Assembly (NCBI GenBank): GCA_015654595.1 | Contig: JAATGQ010000073.1 | Span: forward strand, 1-64,000 | Origin: Chitinophagales bacterium | GTDB lineage: Bacteria; Bacteroidota; Bacteroidia; Chitinophagales; Chitinophagaceae | Direction: 5' to 3' | Length of the DNA: 64,000 nt | Shown here: positions 1-8,952 of the stretch, one piece after another | Layout: each line of letters opens with the position of its first letter | Position numbering within the stretch: position 1 is the stretch's first letter | Program-made: the position numbers and the translations under genes | Notes under the pieces: generated by a model | The model's database searches: none | The model's input: the letters and a program-made list of their open reading frames with translations, nothing else | What the model was told of the DNA's origin: nothing

Positions 1-45
1 ATAGGGATTTTTGTAAGTCGCTTTTGTGCTGGTTGCATCACTCAG

Positions 46-1245
46 TTAAGTGCCGACACTGACGCCCCATTGCTGGAAAGAAGTAGTGACTCCCGTCTCA
101 TAATTCGTCTTTGCATCTCCCGCATAGTTCCATCCCCGAAGCGCAGCCTCCGCCTTCAGAAACCAAACTTCAGCAGCACTCATCAGCCACTGTGAAGAGG
201 TCTGCTGGAAAAAAGTATTCGTATTAGGACCGGAGAAATTGCCATAGAGATCCTTGGAAACAAATGTGCCAAGGCGGATACCCGCATATGCCCCTGCACC
301 CCGCGAATCGGTCATCTTTTTTCCGGTAACAGGAAGAGCATACACCGGGAGACGGGGGTCCTTGTAACCCGTCATATAGGTCATCAACGCAGCACCCATC
401 CGGCAATCACCATAGGAAGACGCTACCGTCCAGACGTCATTGTTACGGCCGCCGGACTGTTGGAACAACGCATCGTCAGCGGGAGTAGTCATCAAACCAC
501 CTGGGTCTGACAATGCCTTCTCACCCTGCGTTTTTGCAGTAGCCGCGTCAACCTTGGAAATACGCATCGCCAGGCGAAGCCGCAGCGAATTGGCGAATTT
601 CAACCATTGCGCATCCGGCAAAGCGCTTGTGCCATATACGAGATCGCTCGAACCAAGCCAGGAAGCCGCCAGCGTCGTCGTGTCGGCAGGCGTAAGGAGG
701 CTTACCGCCGTATCCAGCTGGGCAAAGAACTCATTGTAGATCTGCTGTTGGCTGTCATAAGGAATGGCGCTGACAGAAGTACCCGCCTTGCTATATGGGA
801 TGGGTCCAAAGCGGTCGGTGACCCTATCCATCGCGTCCACCTGCAGGATCAACGCAATAGCCCACGCATCAGGATGGGTAGAGATCAGATTCAACTGACG
901 CATCTTGGCCACGGGCGCCATAACATAGGTATACTGATCCGTAAACCCACCCGCATCCCAGGAGTCTTTCAAACCATAGTTCTGGTCATTAGAGGCAGTG
1001 AACGGATTCGGAGAAGTATAGTACCCCGCATATCCGTCGCAATTCAGGTTTACTGCCGTCTGATAATTGTGGTAAATATTCTGCGCCATGATCCCAAAGG
1101 TGGACTGCAGCAGAGAAGTCGACTGCTCGTCGTTCAACGCAGCCGGATCGGTATTGTAATCTTTAAAGTTCTTTGTACAGCTGCTGGCTCCGACCACTAA
1201 GAGAGCGGCGGCGGCGGCAGTACGAATATTGAAAGTCATTTTCAT
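46..1245 (-). CDS. SusD/RagB-like (SusD_2) nutrient-binding lipoprotein, probably cut short by a nonsense codon
   Basis: Surface glycan- or nutrient-binding lipoprotein that would cap the SusC channel encoded just upstream (21-bp gap). The start gives a lipoprotein signal with lipobox GASSC (Cys23), followed by the SusD_2-type opening NFKDYNTDPA. The 399-aa frame ends at ...FQQWGVSVGT-TAA, but SusD_2 proteins normally run on for roughly another 80-120 residues. Reading the same frame through the TAA at 46-48 gives LSDATSTKATYKNPY to the window edge, which fits the usual family continuation after QWGV. The TAA most likely replaces a Tyr codon (TAT or TAC). Either the gene is a pseudogene or this is a sequence error; the true 3' end lies left of the window. 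Family assignment is secure, function is inferred. Confidence 0.85.
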   Translation of the reverse strand: MKMTFNIRTAAAAALLVVGASSCTKNFKDYNTDPAALNDEQSTSLLQSTFGIMAQNIYHNYQTAVNLNCDGYAGYYTSPNPFTASNDQNYGLKDSWDAGGFTDQYTYVMAPVAKMRQLNLISTHPDAWAIALILQVDAMDRVTDRFGPIPYSKAGTSVSAIPYDSQQQIYNEFFAQLDTAVSLLTPADTTTLAASWLGSSDLVYGTSALPDAQWLKFANSLRLRLAMRISKVDAATAKTQGEKALSDPGGLMTTPADDALFQQSGGRNNDVWTVASSYGDCRMGAALMTYMTGYKDPRLPVYALPVTGKKMTDSRGAGAYAGIRLGTFVSKDLYGNFSGPNTNTFFQQTSSQWLMSAAEVWFLKAEAALRGWNYAGDAKTNYETGVTTSFQQWGVSVGT

Positions 1246-1266
1246 GGCTTAAATTTGAAAGTTTGA

Positions 1267-4200
1267 TTAGAAACTAGCAGTTACGCTAAAACCATAATTC
1301 CTCGTTGCAGGCTGATTGAACACATCGACACCCGAAAGACCATTACCCGTAGACATCGTCAGCTCGGGATCGAACGGCGCCTTCTTCGTAAAATACAACA
1401 GGTTACGACCGATCAACGACAGCTTAACGGATTTGAAGAAATTATTGGGGATCGGCAAAAGATAACCCAGATCAGCCTCACGAAGTCTCACAGTCGTTGC
1501 GCTGTAAACATATTCGCCGGAGATACCATTACGACCGCCGATCGCATTATACCAGGTATAAGGATCGATCTTCGAATAAGTCTGAGTAGCGTCCGTGCTG
1601 TTTACGCCATTGATCGCAACAAATCCTTTCTTACGGGCAGCACCCGTAACATCAGATACGCCATATTGATCCATGATCGCCTGGGTCAACGACATGACCT
1701 GACCGCCGAACTTGCCGTCGACCAATACGCCAAGGCTCCAGTTCTTATAGGTAAAGTCGTTTCTCCATCCCAGCTGGAAACGGGGAGCCGCATTGCCAAG
1801 ACGAGTGAAGGTGGAGCTAACCACAGGCTTTAGTTGACCGGTAGTCGCATCCTGCGTGAACTCCTGGCGGCCCTGCGCATCCTTCTGGATCGAGTAGCCA
1901 TAAACATCGCCATATTGCCCGCCTTCCTGCAGGATTGATTCAAAAGCATTATTGCCGGAACCTGTCAGGATGAACTGCTTGATATTGTCCTTGTCATCCA
2001 GCGCTATCACCTTGTTGCGGTTCATGGCGCCGTTGAAACCTGTAGTCCAGGTGAAATCCTTTTGCTTGATCACATCGTATCCAACGGTAAATTCGATACC
2101 GGCATTCTGGATATTACCCGCGTTGACATAACCTGTGCTATACAGAGATGCGGCAACGGGAGTGATCGGGAAGAACTGATTCTTTGTGTTCGTCTTATAA
2201 TAAGTGAATGTAAAGTTCAGACGATTGTTCAGCATACGCCATTCGGTACCAAACTCGATAGAGTTTGTCTTTTCAGGCTTCAGCGTACGGAAAGCAGCTG
2301 CCGTGTTGAACACCAGCTGACCAGAGCTGTTGGCTGTATTCTGAACCGTTGTCAGATAAGGCGGTACTGTGTTACCCACCTGCGCATACGTTCCGCGAAC
2401 CTTACCATAATTGATAAAGGCAGGCAGCTTCAGCAGCTGAGACAGGATCACAGACAAACCAACCGAAGGATAGAAGAAAGACTCGTTTGGCGTAAAGGCC
2501 AGGTTAGAAGACCAGTCGTTTCTGCCGGTCAGCGTCAGATAAACCCAATCGTTAAAGGAGACGTCCAGGTTTCCAAAGACTGACTGGATTTGACTATGAA
2601 CGGGGTAAGCACTCGCATAACCAGGAGACGCGCCGGAATAAGGAAGCGTCGGATTCAGCGTTACCGATGTCTGATTCGGCTGAGAAGCGATGATATTGTT
2701 GATAGAGAACCAGTCTGTCGTAGACAGGTCACCCTGAACGGTACTGCCGGTTACCAGGTTATCCGTGATGCTCGTACCCACAAGGCCATTGACCTTAAAG
2801 GCATTGTGCATCGGGATAGTAAAGTTCGCAATAAAGTCGCCATACTTCTGCTCTGTCGTCTGCGTGCCATACGTCATGTGACCTTTTGCATTGCTGTTGA
2901 AATAAGCATTGGTACCGGAGTGTTCGTCACTCTCATAGGTATCTTCGAAATGGTCGACGTCGCCGCGGGCCTGCAGGCTCAACCAGGGAGCGACCTCGTA
3001 CTTGACGCTTCCCGTGAACAGGATACGGTTACGAACAGCCAGGCTGGGTTCCTGGTTTACGATCCACCAGGGGCTTTGTTGCTCCAGGTCATCGCTGTAA
3101 GGCCAGTTCTGACGGGCATATCCTGTTGCATTGGGATTGAAGTAGTTGTTCTTATAAGTCGAAATATCCTTTCCGCGGGGGAACAGATAAAGACCAATAA
3201 GGGGGTTCTGGTAAATACCCAGGTTAGGGCTGTTGTAGATCTTCTGCGAAACATAGTTCACATTTCCATCCACAGTCAGCTTATCATGCAGGAACTTAGC
3301 TGTTTCACGCAGCGTAAAGTTGTTACGCAGCAGCTTGTTGGTCGGCTCGACACCGGTAGCATCTGTATTGGCATAAGAGAAATAGGTCTGCGCCTTTTCA
3401 TTACCGCCAGCCAGGGAAATAGCATTCGTCCAGTTCATCCCCGTGCGGAAAAAATCGTTCAGATTGTCATGCGCAGCAGTAGGAGCCGTTCCTGTACTGT
3501 CCCAGCTAAAGGGAGAAGTAGGAGTAGACTCGCCATAGCTGTTCTGGAACTTCGGCTTGTAAGCGATCGTCTGAGCAGTAATAGAAGAAGAGAAGTTGAT
3601 CGAAGTCGTACCGGCCTTACCCTTCTTGGTCGTGATCAGGATAACGCCATTCTGAGCCTGGCTTCCGTACAGAGCGGCAGCAGAAGCGCCTTCCAGTACA
3701 GTGATGCTCGCGATATCTTCGGGATTCAGGTTGGAAATACCATCGCCGCCATCAGGATTACCACCGTAAGTACCACCGGGTTGACCATTGGTATTAGAGC
3801 CGTTTGAGATCGGAATACCATCAATTACGTATAAGGGCTGGTTGTTGCCATTAGCCGAACGGTTGCCACGCAGCAATACTTTTGTAGAACCGCCTACGCC
3901 GGAGGCGCTGGGAGTGATCGTCACACCCGCAACCTTACCGTTGAGGCTGTTCATCAGGTTGTCCGTCTTGACAGATGTCAGCTGATCGCCGGTTACCTGC
4001 TGCGTAGCATAGGTCAGCGATTTCTCGCTACGCTTGATACCCAGGGCGGTAATAACGATCTCACCCAGATTTTCCTGGGAAACCGTCAGGGTGATGTCGC
4101 TGGTATTGTCCTTTCCAACTGTCAATTCTTTCGAAGCATACCCGACAGAAGTAAAGACAAGCACCTGGCCGTCTTCCGCTTCGATCTTATATTCGCCCTT

Positions 4201-4728
4201 ATCATTGGATACGGCGCTGCGTTGTGTTCCCTTTACAGTAACGGTAACACCTGCCAGCGGTTCGTTCTTGTCGTTCTTAACCACCCCGCTGACAATGGCA
4301 GCAGGCGTTTCCACGACAACAGCCTTAGGATCAACAGCAGGCGCAGGCGCCGCTTTGATCGCAATGATATACTTCTCAATCGTGTAGGCCAGGTTTTGTT
4401 CTTTCAGGATGGCATCCAGAACTTCCCGGACCTCGACATTCTTCATATCGATATCGATCAGATGCGTAGCATGCAAATCGTTGTACTTGTATAAAAAGGA
4501 GTAATGGCTTTGCCGTTCGATCGTGGCAAAGACCTTTTCAAGGGAAACATTGTGACCGGAGACAGAAACTTTCTGCGCAAGACCTTTTGCAGAAATATTC
4601 ATCACCGAGGCTAATAAAAGGATGGTTGTCAACCTCATAATCAGAAGCGTTTTAGCAAGCAGCCCCCTATCGGACGGAGGGAGCTCTGCCCCGCGCGGCG
4701 GAGGCGTGCAGAGAATCGGAAGTTTCAT
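1267..4728 (-). CDS. SusC/RagA-family TonB-linked outer-membrane transporter with STN signalling domain
   Basis: TonB-dependent outer-membrane channel, about 1153 aa, that imports an oligosaccharide or other nutrient with its SusD partner. I start at MKLPILCTP rather than the ORF-track start because the Chitinophagaceae-type N-terminus begins there. Order: signal segment ending near ISAKGLAQ; STN domain (about residues 60-125) that can touch the FecR anti-sigma; carboxypeptidase-regulatory-like beta-sandwich (SGVVKNDKNEPLAGVTV); plug with LLRGNRSANGNNQPLYVIDG and the SusC hallmark LEGASAAALYGSQAQNGVI; long beta-barrel ending ...GFSVTASF with terminal Phe. The STN domain plus the sigma/FecR genes upstream indicates substrate-triggered surface signalling. 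Substrate unknown. Confidence 0.93.
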   Translation of the reverse strand: MKLPILCTPPPRGAELPPSDRGLLAKTLLIMRLTTILLLASVMNISAKGLAQKVSVSGHNVSLEKVFATIERQSHYSFLYKYNDLHATHLIDIDMKNVEVREVLDAILKEQNLAYTIEKYIIAIKAAPAPAVDPKAVVVETPAAIVSGVVKNDKNEPLAGVTVTVKGTQRSAVSNDKGEYKIEAEDGQVLVFTSVGYASKELTVGKDNTSDITLTVSQENLGEIVITALGIKRSEKSLTYATQQVTGDQLTSVKTDNLMNSLNGKVAGVTITPSASGVGGSTKVLLRGNRSANGNNQPLYVIDGIPISNGSNTNGQPGGTYGGNPDGGDGISNLNPEDIASITVLEGASAAALYGSQAQNGVILITTKKGKAGTTSINFSSSITAQTIAYKPKFQNSYGESTPTSPFSWDSTGTAPTAAHDNLNDFFRTGMNWTNAISLAGGNEKAQTYFSYANTDATGVEPTNKLLRNNFTLRETAKFLHDKLTVDGNVNYVSQKIYNSPNLGIYQNPLIGLYLFPRGKDISTYKNNYFNPNATGYARQNWPYSDDLEQQSPWWIVNQEPSLAVRNRILFTGSVKYEVAPWLSLQARGDVDHFEDTYESDEHSGTNAYFNSNAKGHMTYGTQTTEQKYGDFIANFTIPMHNAFKVNGLVGTSITDNLVTGSTVQGDLSTTDWFSINNIIASQPNQTSVTLNPTLPYSGASPGYASAYPVHSQIQSVFGNLDVSFNDWVYLTLTGRNDWSSNLAFTPNESFFYPSVGLSVILSQLLKLPAFINYGKVRGTYAQVGNTVPPYLTTVQNTANSSGQLVFNTAAAFRTLKPEKTNSIEFGTEWRMLNNRLNFTFTYYKTNTKNQFFPITPVAASLYSTGYVNAGNIQNAGIEFTVGYDVIKQKDFTWTTGFNGAMNRNKVIALDDKDNIKQFILTGSGNNAFESILQEGGQYGDVYGYSIQKDAQGRQEFTQDATTGQLKPVVSSTFTRLGNAAPRFQLGWRNDFTYKNWSLGVLVDGKFGGQVMSLTQAIMDQYGVSDVTGAARKKGFVAINGVNSTDATQTYSKIDPYTWYNAIGGRNGISGEYVYSATTVRLREADLGYLLPIPNNFFKSVKLSLIGRNLLYFTKKAPFDPELTMSTGNGLSGVDVFNQPATRNYGFSVTASF

Positions 4729-4993
4729 ATTTTTGTTTAGATTGGTTTTAAACCGTAAAAATTTGTGTCTTTTGAAAGAAGAGGACAAGTTGGTAGGAAA
4801 CCGATCGATCCCCGGTCGCAAGCCGGAGTTTTATAGCCGGAAGTGTCGCAAGCACTTTCGGTTTTTTTATTATCGGCACCTCTGTAAAGGGGTGATTATG
4901 TTTTCATATGCAAGTAATTTTTGGTTTTTGCAATAGTTATTCGTAAAAGATCAAAGTCTTAACCACTGACAACCAGTGATTTAAATTGCTATG

Positions 4994-6181
4994 TTAGCTT
5001 AATACGGTAATCGTCTTTCCTTCGATCTTAAATCTTATCCCGATGAGCTCCATGATGTGCAGCACCTCTCTCACATCGGCAGCCCGGGGAATACGACCTA
5101 CAATCTCATCGGCGGGCGGACCACCCGAATAAACGATATCGACATCATACCAGCGCGCAATCTGCCGCATTACATTCTGGACTGGCGTACGTTCGAAAAA
5201 GTAATAGCCGTCTTTCCAGGCTGTTACAGCCTTGATATTCACCGACTTAATGTCTACTACGCCGCCAGCTCCAAATACCCCCTGCTCACCCGGAGCCAAC
5301 TGCTTTCCTGCGCCCTCACCCAGTTTTACAGCCCCCTGTATAAGGGTCGTTTTCACCGGGCCCTCCTCGTCATAGGCCATGATATTGATATCCGTTCCCA
5401 AAACCTGGGTGGTAGTGTTCTTGGCCTTTACGATAAAGGGCTTTTCAGCCGAAGCCCTGACTTCGAAATAGGCCTCCCCCGTCAGCTGAACTTCACGCGT
5501 AGCAGTTGTAAAAGCCGTCGGGAACCGCAAAGAAGAAGCCGCATCCAGCCACACTTTGGTTCCGTCGGGTAAGATGATCTGGTACTGACCGCCCCTGGGC
5601 GTAGCAATGGTATTGTACATCGGCCCCTGACCACTGGCTCCTCCGCCCGCATAAGCCAGCTGACCGCCGTCCAGCTTGATGACCTTGGTATTGCCCTGCT
5701 GCCCGATAACTCCATTGTGCGCATCGTCCAAAAGGATCTGCTGCCCGTTGGCCAACGTAAGAATTGCCTTGTTCGTTCCAGGATGAATACTGTCTTTTTT
5801 CGGAGCAGGAACGGACTCCTGCGCAACAGGAGCAGGCTTCCGGTGAAGAAGAAGATAATCAGCCCCGCCGACAACCGCCAAAAGAATAACAGCCGCCGCT
5901 GCCATCCGCCGGTTGATCGGACGAAGAATAGCCCGGCTCGATCGGGAAGAACGGAACCCGGTCTGACGATCTACGTTGTATATGTTGTGGAGAACAGCGT
6001 CCCATTCCTGGTCGGGAACCGCCGCAAAAGAAGGAGCTGAAGGAAATTGAGCCGCCATTGCCTCCTGAATAAGACTCTCGTATTCAGGATCTTGCAGAAT
6101 AGACTGCCACTCTTCCTGCTCAGCCTCGGTAAGCAGGGAGTGGACAAAACGATCCAGTAAATAAGCAATCCGTGACTGCAT
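4994..6181 (-). CDS. FecR-family anti-sigma factor (FecR + DUF4974)
   Basis: Inner-membrane anti-sigma factor, about 395 aa, that would hold the adjacent ECF sigma factor until the STN domain of the SusC transporter signals. I chose MQSRIAYLL as start because AGGAGG lies just before it; the longer ORF would overlap the sigma gene. Cytoplasmic N-terminus of about 90 residues, one membrane segment (about 93-112, AAAAVILLAVVGGADYLLL), periplasmic FecR domain (PRGGQYQIILPDGTKVWLDA), then a DUF4974-like C-terminus (TPVQNVMRQIARWYDVDIVY). Order sigma-FecR-SusC-SusD is the standard transenvelope signalling layout in Bacteroidota. Confidence 0.93.
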   Translation of the reverse strand: MQSRIAYLLDRFVHSLLTEAEQEEWQSILQDPEYESLIQEAMAAQFPSAPSFAAVPDQEWDAVLHNIYNVDRQTGFRSSRSSRAILRPINRRMAAAAVILLAVVGGADYLLLHRKPAPVAQESVPAPKKDSIHPGTNKAILTLANGQQILLDDAHNGVIGQQGNTKVIKLDGGQLAYAGGGASGQGPMYNTIATPRGGQYQIILPDGTKVWLDAASSLRFPTAFTTATREVQLTGEAYFEVRASAEKPFIVKAKNTTTQVLGTDINIMAYDEEGPVKTTLIQGAVKLGEGAGKQLAPGEQGVFGAGGVVDIKSVNIKAVTAWKDGYYFFERTPVQNVMRQIARWYDVDIVYSGGPPADEIVGRIPRAADVREVLHIMELIGIRFKIEGKTITVLS

Positions 6182-6308
6182 ATGGCGAACCTCCTGCATT
6201 ATTAGAACACCCAAAACAAAAAAAGGACTACTGACTTTTAACTTTTTTTTAAACCTGCCCGGATGGGCATCCGCAATTGTGCGACAGGCTCTTACAGGGG
6301 TGCAAAAA

Positions 6309-6878
6309 CTACCACTCATGCCCTTTGGAGGCAAGATACTTTCTGATATATTTCAGGCTGCTGACCAGAGAATTCTTAACCGTATTGGATGAGATACGCA
6401 ACATTACGGCAATTTCAGGGATCTTCATCCCTTCATCACGGCTCATTTGATAGATCCGCCTGCGACGGGATGGTAATTTGTTTACCGCCTCCGAAATAAG
6501 CCGGTTGATCTCATTCAAACGAATAGTGTGTATAGTTGACATATCCTCTTCGGATAATCGACCTGCTTTTTCCAATTGCGCCAGCCCGTTAGCCCGAAGA
6601 CTCTGCTTTTTCAAATACTTATAACACTCGTTGGCAGCAATAGTATAGATCCATGCCCTTGGCGACTCGACCTCTTCCAGCTTATCCCGGCTCATCCATA
6701 GCCGCATAAAGGTCTCCTGGATGATCTCCTTGGTATCCTCTGCCGACTTTGTAAGCCTGGATATAAAAGGCTTCAGACTCCCAAGGTAAGCGTAGAACAA
6801 GCTGGAAAACGCAGCTTCGTTCCCTTGAGCTATTTGCTGTAAAAGGGCCTTTTCGTCTTGCACCAATGGATCCGGCAA
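6309..6878 (-). CDS. ECF (extracytoplasmic-function) RNA polymerase sigma factor
   Basis: Sigma-70 family ECF factor, 189 aa, expected to transcribe the SusC/SusD genes when released by FecR. Region 2 includes DTKEIIQETFMRLW and SPRAWIYTIAANECYKYLKK; region 4 is a helix-turn-helix near KIPEIAVMLRISSNTVKNSL. No ATG opens the frame: the track start at 6878 is TTG, with another TTG and a GTG a few codons inside, so the exact start is uncertain. It is followed after about 127 bp by the FecR gene, on the same strand. Bacteroidota ECF sigma linked to SusC signalling; target promoters cannot be read from this window. Confidence 0.92.
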   Translation of the reverse strand: MPDPLVQDEKALLQQIAQGNEAAFSSLFYAYLGSLKPFISRLTKSAEDTKEIIQETFMRLWMSRDKLEEVESPRAWIYTIAANECYKYLKKQSLRANGLAQLEKAGRLSEEDMSTIHTIRLNEINRLISEAVNKLPSRRRRIYQMSRDEGMKIPEIAVMLRISSNTVKNSLVSSLKYIRKYLASKGHEW

Positions 6879-6965
6879 ATGGAGATTTTGATTTAGCGTG
6901 CAAAGCTAGGCATCAAATGGCATATTATGGTCAAAAAAACCTCAGGACTTTGCCCGCTCGCCTGT

Positions 6966-7943
6966 TTATCCAACAGCCTCCTTGTTGTATTTTGTTCTGT
7001 ATTCAATGGGAGACATCGAAGTTACTTTTTTGAAAATATCCCGAAAAGCTTTTGTATCATTGTATCCGACCTCGTACATAACCTCTCCTATCGTTTTGCG
7101 ACTGAGTTCTAACTGCCGTTTGGCCGCTTCGATCTTGACGCGCTGCCAATACTCCAGAATAGTATTATTCGTCGCTTTTTTAAACCTCCTCTCGAAAGTT
7201 CGTCGTGCGATGCTAAACTTCTCGGCAAGTTCATCCACTGACCATTTTTCGTGGTAATTGGTCTCTATAAATTCCTGGACGGCCGCAATCTCCTGGTCGT
7301 TGTGTTCCTTCTGGCCCTTAAAAACGGTGAAGGGACTCTGGCTGGACCGCTCCATATCCAGGACGAATAGCTTGGCCGTATAGATCGCGATCTCCCGGGT
7401 GGTATATTTCTCCACCAGGTAGAGCAGTAAATTCCAGTAAGAGTTGGCGCCGCCGCTCGTGTAAATGCCGCTTTGTTCTGTCACGATCCGGTCGTCGGTC
7501 AATTCGATATCCGGATACATGGTTCTGAATTCGTTGGCGAAAAGCCAATGCGTACTGCAGGCCTTTCCCTTTAAAAGTCCTGATTCCGCCAGCAGAAAAG
7601 CGCCGACACAAAGACTGGCTACTTCAGCGCCCGCCTTATACCATTTGTTGATCCAGGGTATCATTTCCTTATTCATCCGGACCGCATGGGTCATGTTGCC
7701 GCTAAGCGCCGGTATGATGACCAGATCCGGCTTTCGGGCCGTACTAAGCAAGGCGTCAACGTGCACGGAAAAAATGCCATTCGTCACCTTGACTTCCGGG
7801 GTCATCCCTACCAACTGGACGTTGAACAACGGATCACGTCCCGTGGCTTTTAAAAATTCATTGACGGCGGTAAAAACATAACGAGGGTCGGCAACGGCTT
7901 CTATTATGGCAGTCTCTGGGACCAGAATGGCAACATTCTTCAT
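6966..7943 (-). CDS. GlxA-family transcriptional regulator (DJ-1/PfpI domain + AraC HTH)
   Basis: DNA-binding regulator of 325 aa with a DJ-1/PfpI-like amidotransferase-type fold at the N-terminus (about 1-190; VASLCVGAFLLAESGLLKG around the nucleophile-elbow Cys) and an AraC-type double helix-turn-helix at the C-terminus (about 225-320; WSVDELAEKFSIARRTFERR and IGEVMYEVGYNDTKAFRDIF). This domain order defines the GlxA family. It is divergent from the VOC gene across about 210 bp, so that gene is a plausible target, but no operator was recognised. Effector unknown. Confidence 0.92.
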   Translation of the reverse strand: MKNVAILVPETAIIEAVADPRYVFTAVNEFLKATGRDPLFNVQLVGMTPEVKVTNGIFSVHVDALLSTARKPDLVIIPALSGNMTHAVRMNKEMIPWINKWYKAGAEVASLCVGAFLLAESGLLKGKACSTHWLFANEFRTMYPDIELTDDRIVTEQSGIYTSGGANSYWNLLLYLVEKYTTREIAIYTAKLFVLDMERSSQSPFTVFKGQKEHNDQEIAAVQEFIETNYHEKWSVDELAEKFSIARRTFERRFKKATNNTILEYWQRVKIEAAKRQLELSRKTIGEVMYEVGYNDTKAFRDIFKKVTSMSPIEYRTKYNKEAVG

Positions 7944-8153
7944 GACGCAAATCGTTTTAGATGTCTGATAAAGATAGCACCAATTGTTGTCGTAAACAAC
8001 CCCGGATATTGACGGAAGGCTACCCCTTCCTGAACATCATGACGGATTATGTTTGTATAGTCGCCCCACTAATGGACGAACCCCTCCGGCAGACACACGA
8101 ACAACAGTTACAACAACCTTGCAAGCCCAAACAAAAACATATAAATAACCAAT

Positions 8154-8627
8154 ATGACAACCATCAACGCTTATTTGAATTTCAATGGACGGTGCCGGGA
8201 AGCGCTGACTTTTTACCAGGAATGTCTTGGGGGCGAACTCTACCTGCAAAAAATCGCCGGCTCCCCGATGGCCTTACACATGCCTTCGAGAGCCGGCGAA
8301 AAGATATTACACGGCAGCCTGACGCTCAACGGAAAAGTATTACTACTGGCCTCCGATATGATCGGAACCGACCTCATCCCCGGAAACCAGATCACGCTTT
8401 GCCTCAACTGCGGCAATGAACACGACATGCAGGAAAGTTTTGACAAACTCACAAGGGAAGGAACGATCAAACATCACCTGCACCAAAGCCTTTGGGGAAC
8501 AACTTTTGGCGAACTGACCGACCGGTTTGGCATGACCTGGATGTTTAATTATTCCAGAATGCTGAACCACCCTGTCACGCCAGATGATCCCGAAGATGAG
8601 CCAGATCTCCCATCTCTGCCTCAGTAA
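8154..8627 (+). CDS. VOC-family (PhnB-like) protein
   Basis: Small soluble vicinal-oxygen-chelate fold protein of 157 aa, of the PhnB/glyoxalase-like type. The family signature appears as INAYLNFNGRCREALTFYQECLGG at the start and SLWGTTFGELTDRFGMTWMFN near the end. PhnB-like proteins are often annotated as demethylubiquinone methyltransferase-like, but their chemistry is not established and I assign none. The last 53 bp overlap the 3' end of the convergent DUF779 gene. The acidic tail DDPEDEPDLPSLPQ lies in that overlap and may be a non-conserved extension. Confidence 0.88.
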   Translation: MTTINAYLNFNGRCREALTFYQECLGGELYLQKIAGSPMALHMPSRAGEKILHGSLTLNGKVLLLASDMIGTDLIPGNQITLCLNCGNEHDMQESFDKLTREGTIKHHLHQSLWGTTFGELTDRFGMTWMFNYSRMLNHPVTPDDPEDEPDLPSLPQ

Positions 8628-8952
8628 ATAGCCTCGACCGGATAAAGAAACGTATCCCAAGCGGGATCTCCAGCGAGAAGCTGCTCCCTCGCCCTGGCGT
8701 CACATCCAGGGTGAGCTGGGTATGCTGCCAGTATTCAAATTGATCGCGGGACATAAAGAACCGGCAGCCATAGACCTCACCCAAACACACGTCACTGCCG
8801 CCGGTTTTGAATTCACCCTCAGCGAAGCACATAGGCTGTGATCCGTCACAACACCCCCCGCTCTGATGGAACATCAGAGGGCCATGAATAGCGCGCAACC
8901 TGTCGATCAGGCTCGCTGCCGCATCCGTCCAGATGATTCGGGGGGTCGACAT
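8575..8952 (-). CDS. DUF779 protein, partner of aldehyde dehydrogenase
   Basis: 125-aa cytoplasmic protein of the DUF779 family, recognisable by the Cys-rich HQSGGCCDGSQPMC and the following GEFKTGGSDVCLGEVYGC. Genes of this family regularly follow ExaC/AldB-type aldehyde dehydrogenases, and here the start codon overlaps the dehydrogenase stop by one base (TGATG), implying translational coupling. The role is not known; the clustered cysteines could bind a metal (inference). Its 3' end overlaps the convergent VOC gene by 53 bp. Confidence 0.9.
   Translation of the reverse strand: MSTPRIIWTDAAASLIDRLRAIHGPLMFHQSGGCCDGSQPMCFAEGEFKTGGSDVCLGEVYGCRFFMSRDQFEYWQHTQLTLDVTPGRGSSFSLEIPLGIRFFIRSRLFTEAEMGDLAHLRDHLA

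Noticed and set aside
2590-3807. 405-aa plus-strand ORF opposite SusC
   Set aside because: Antisense shadow of a clear SusC barrel and plug; sequence is Arg/Ile-rich with no domain.
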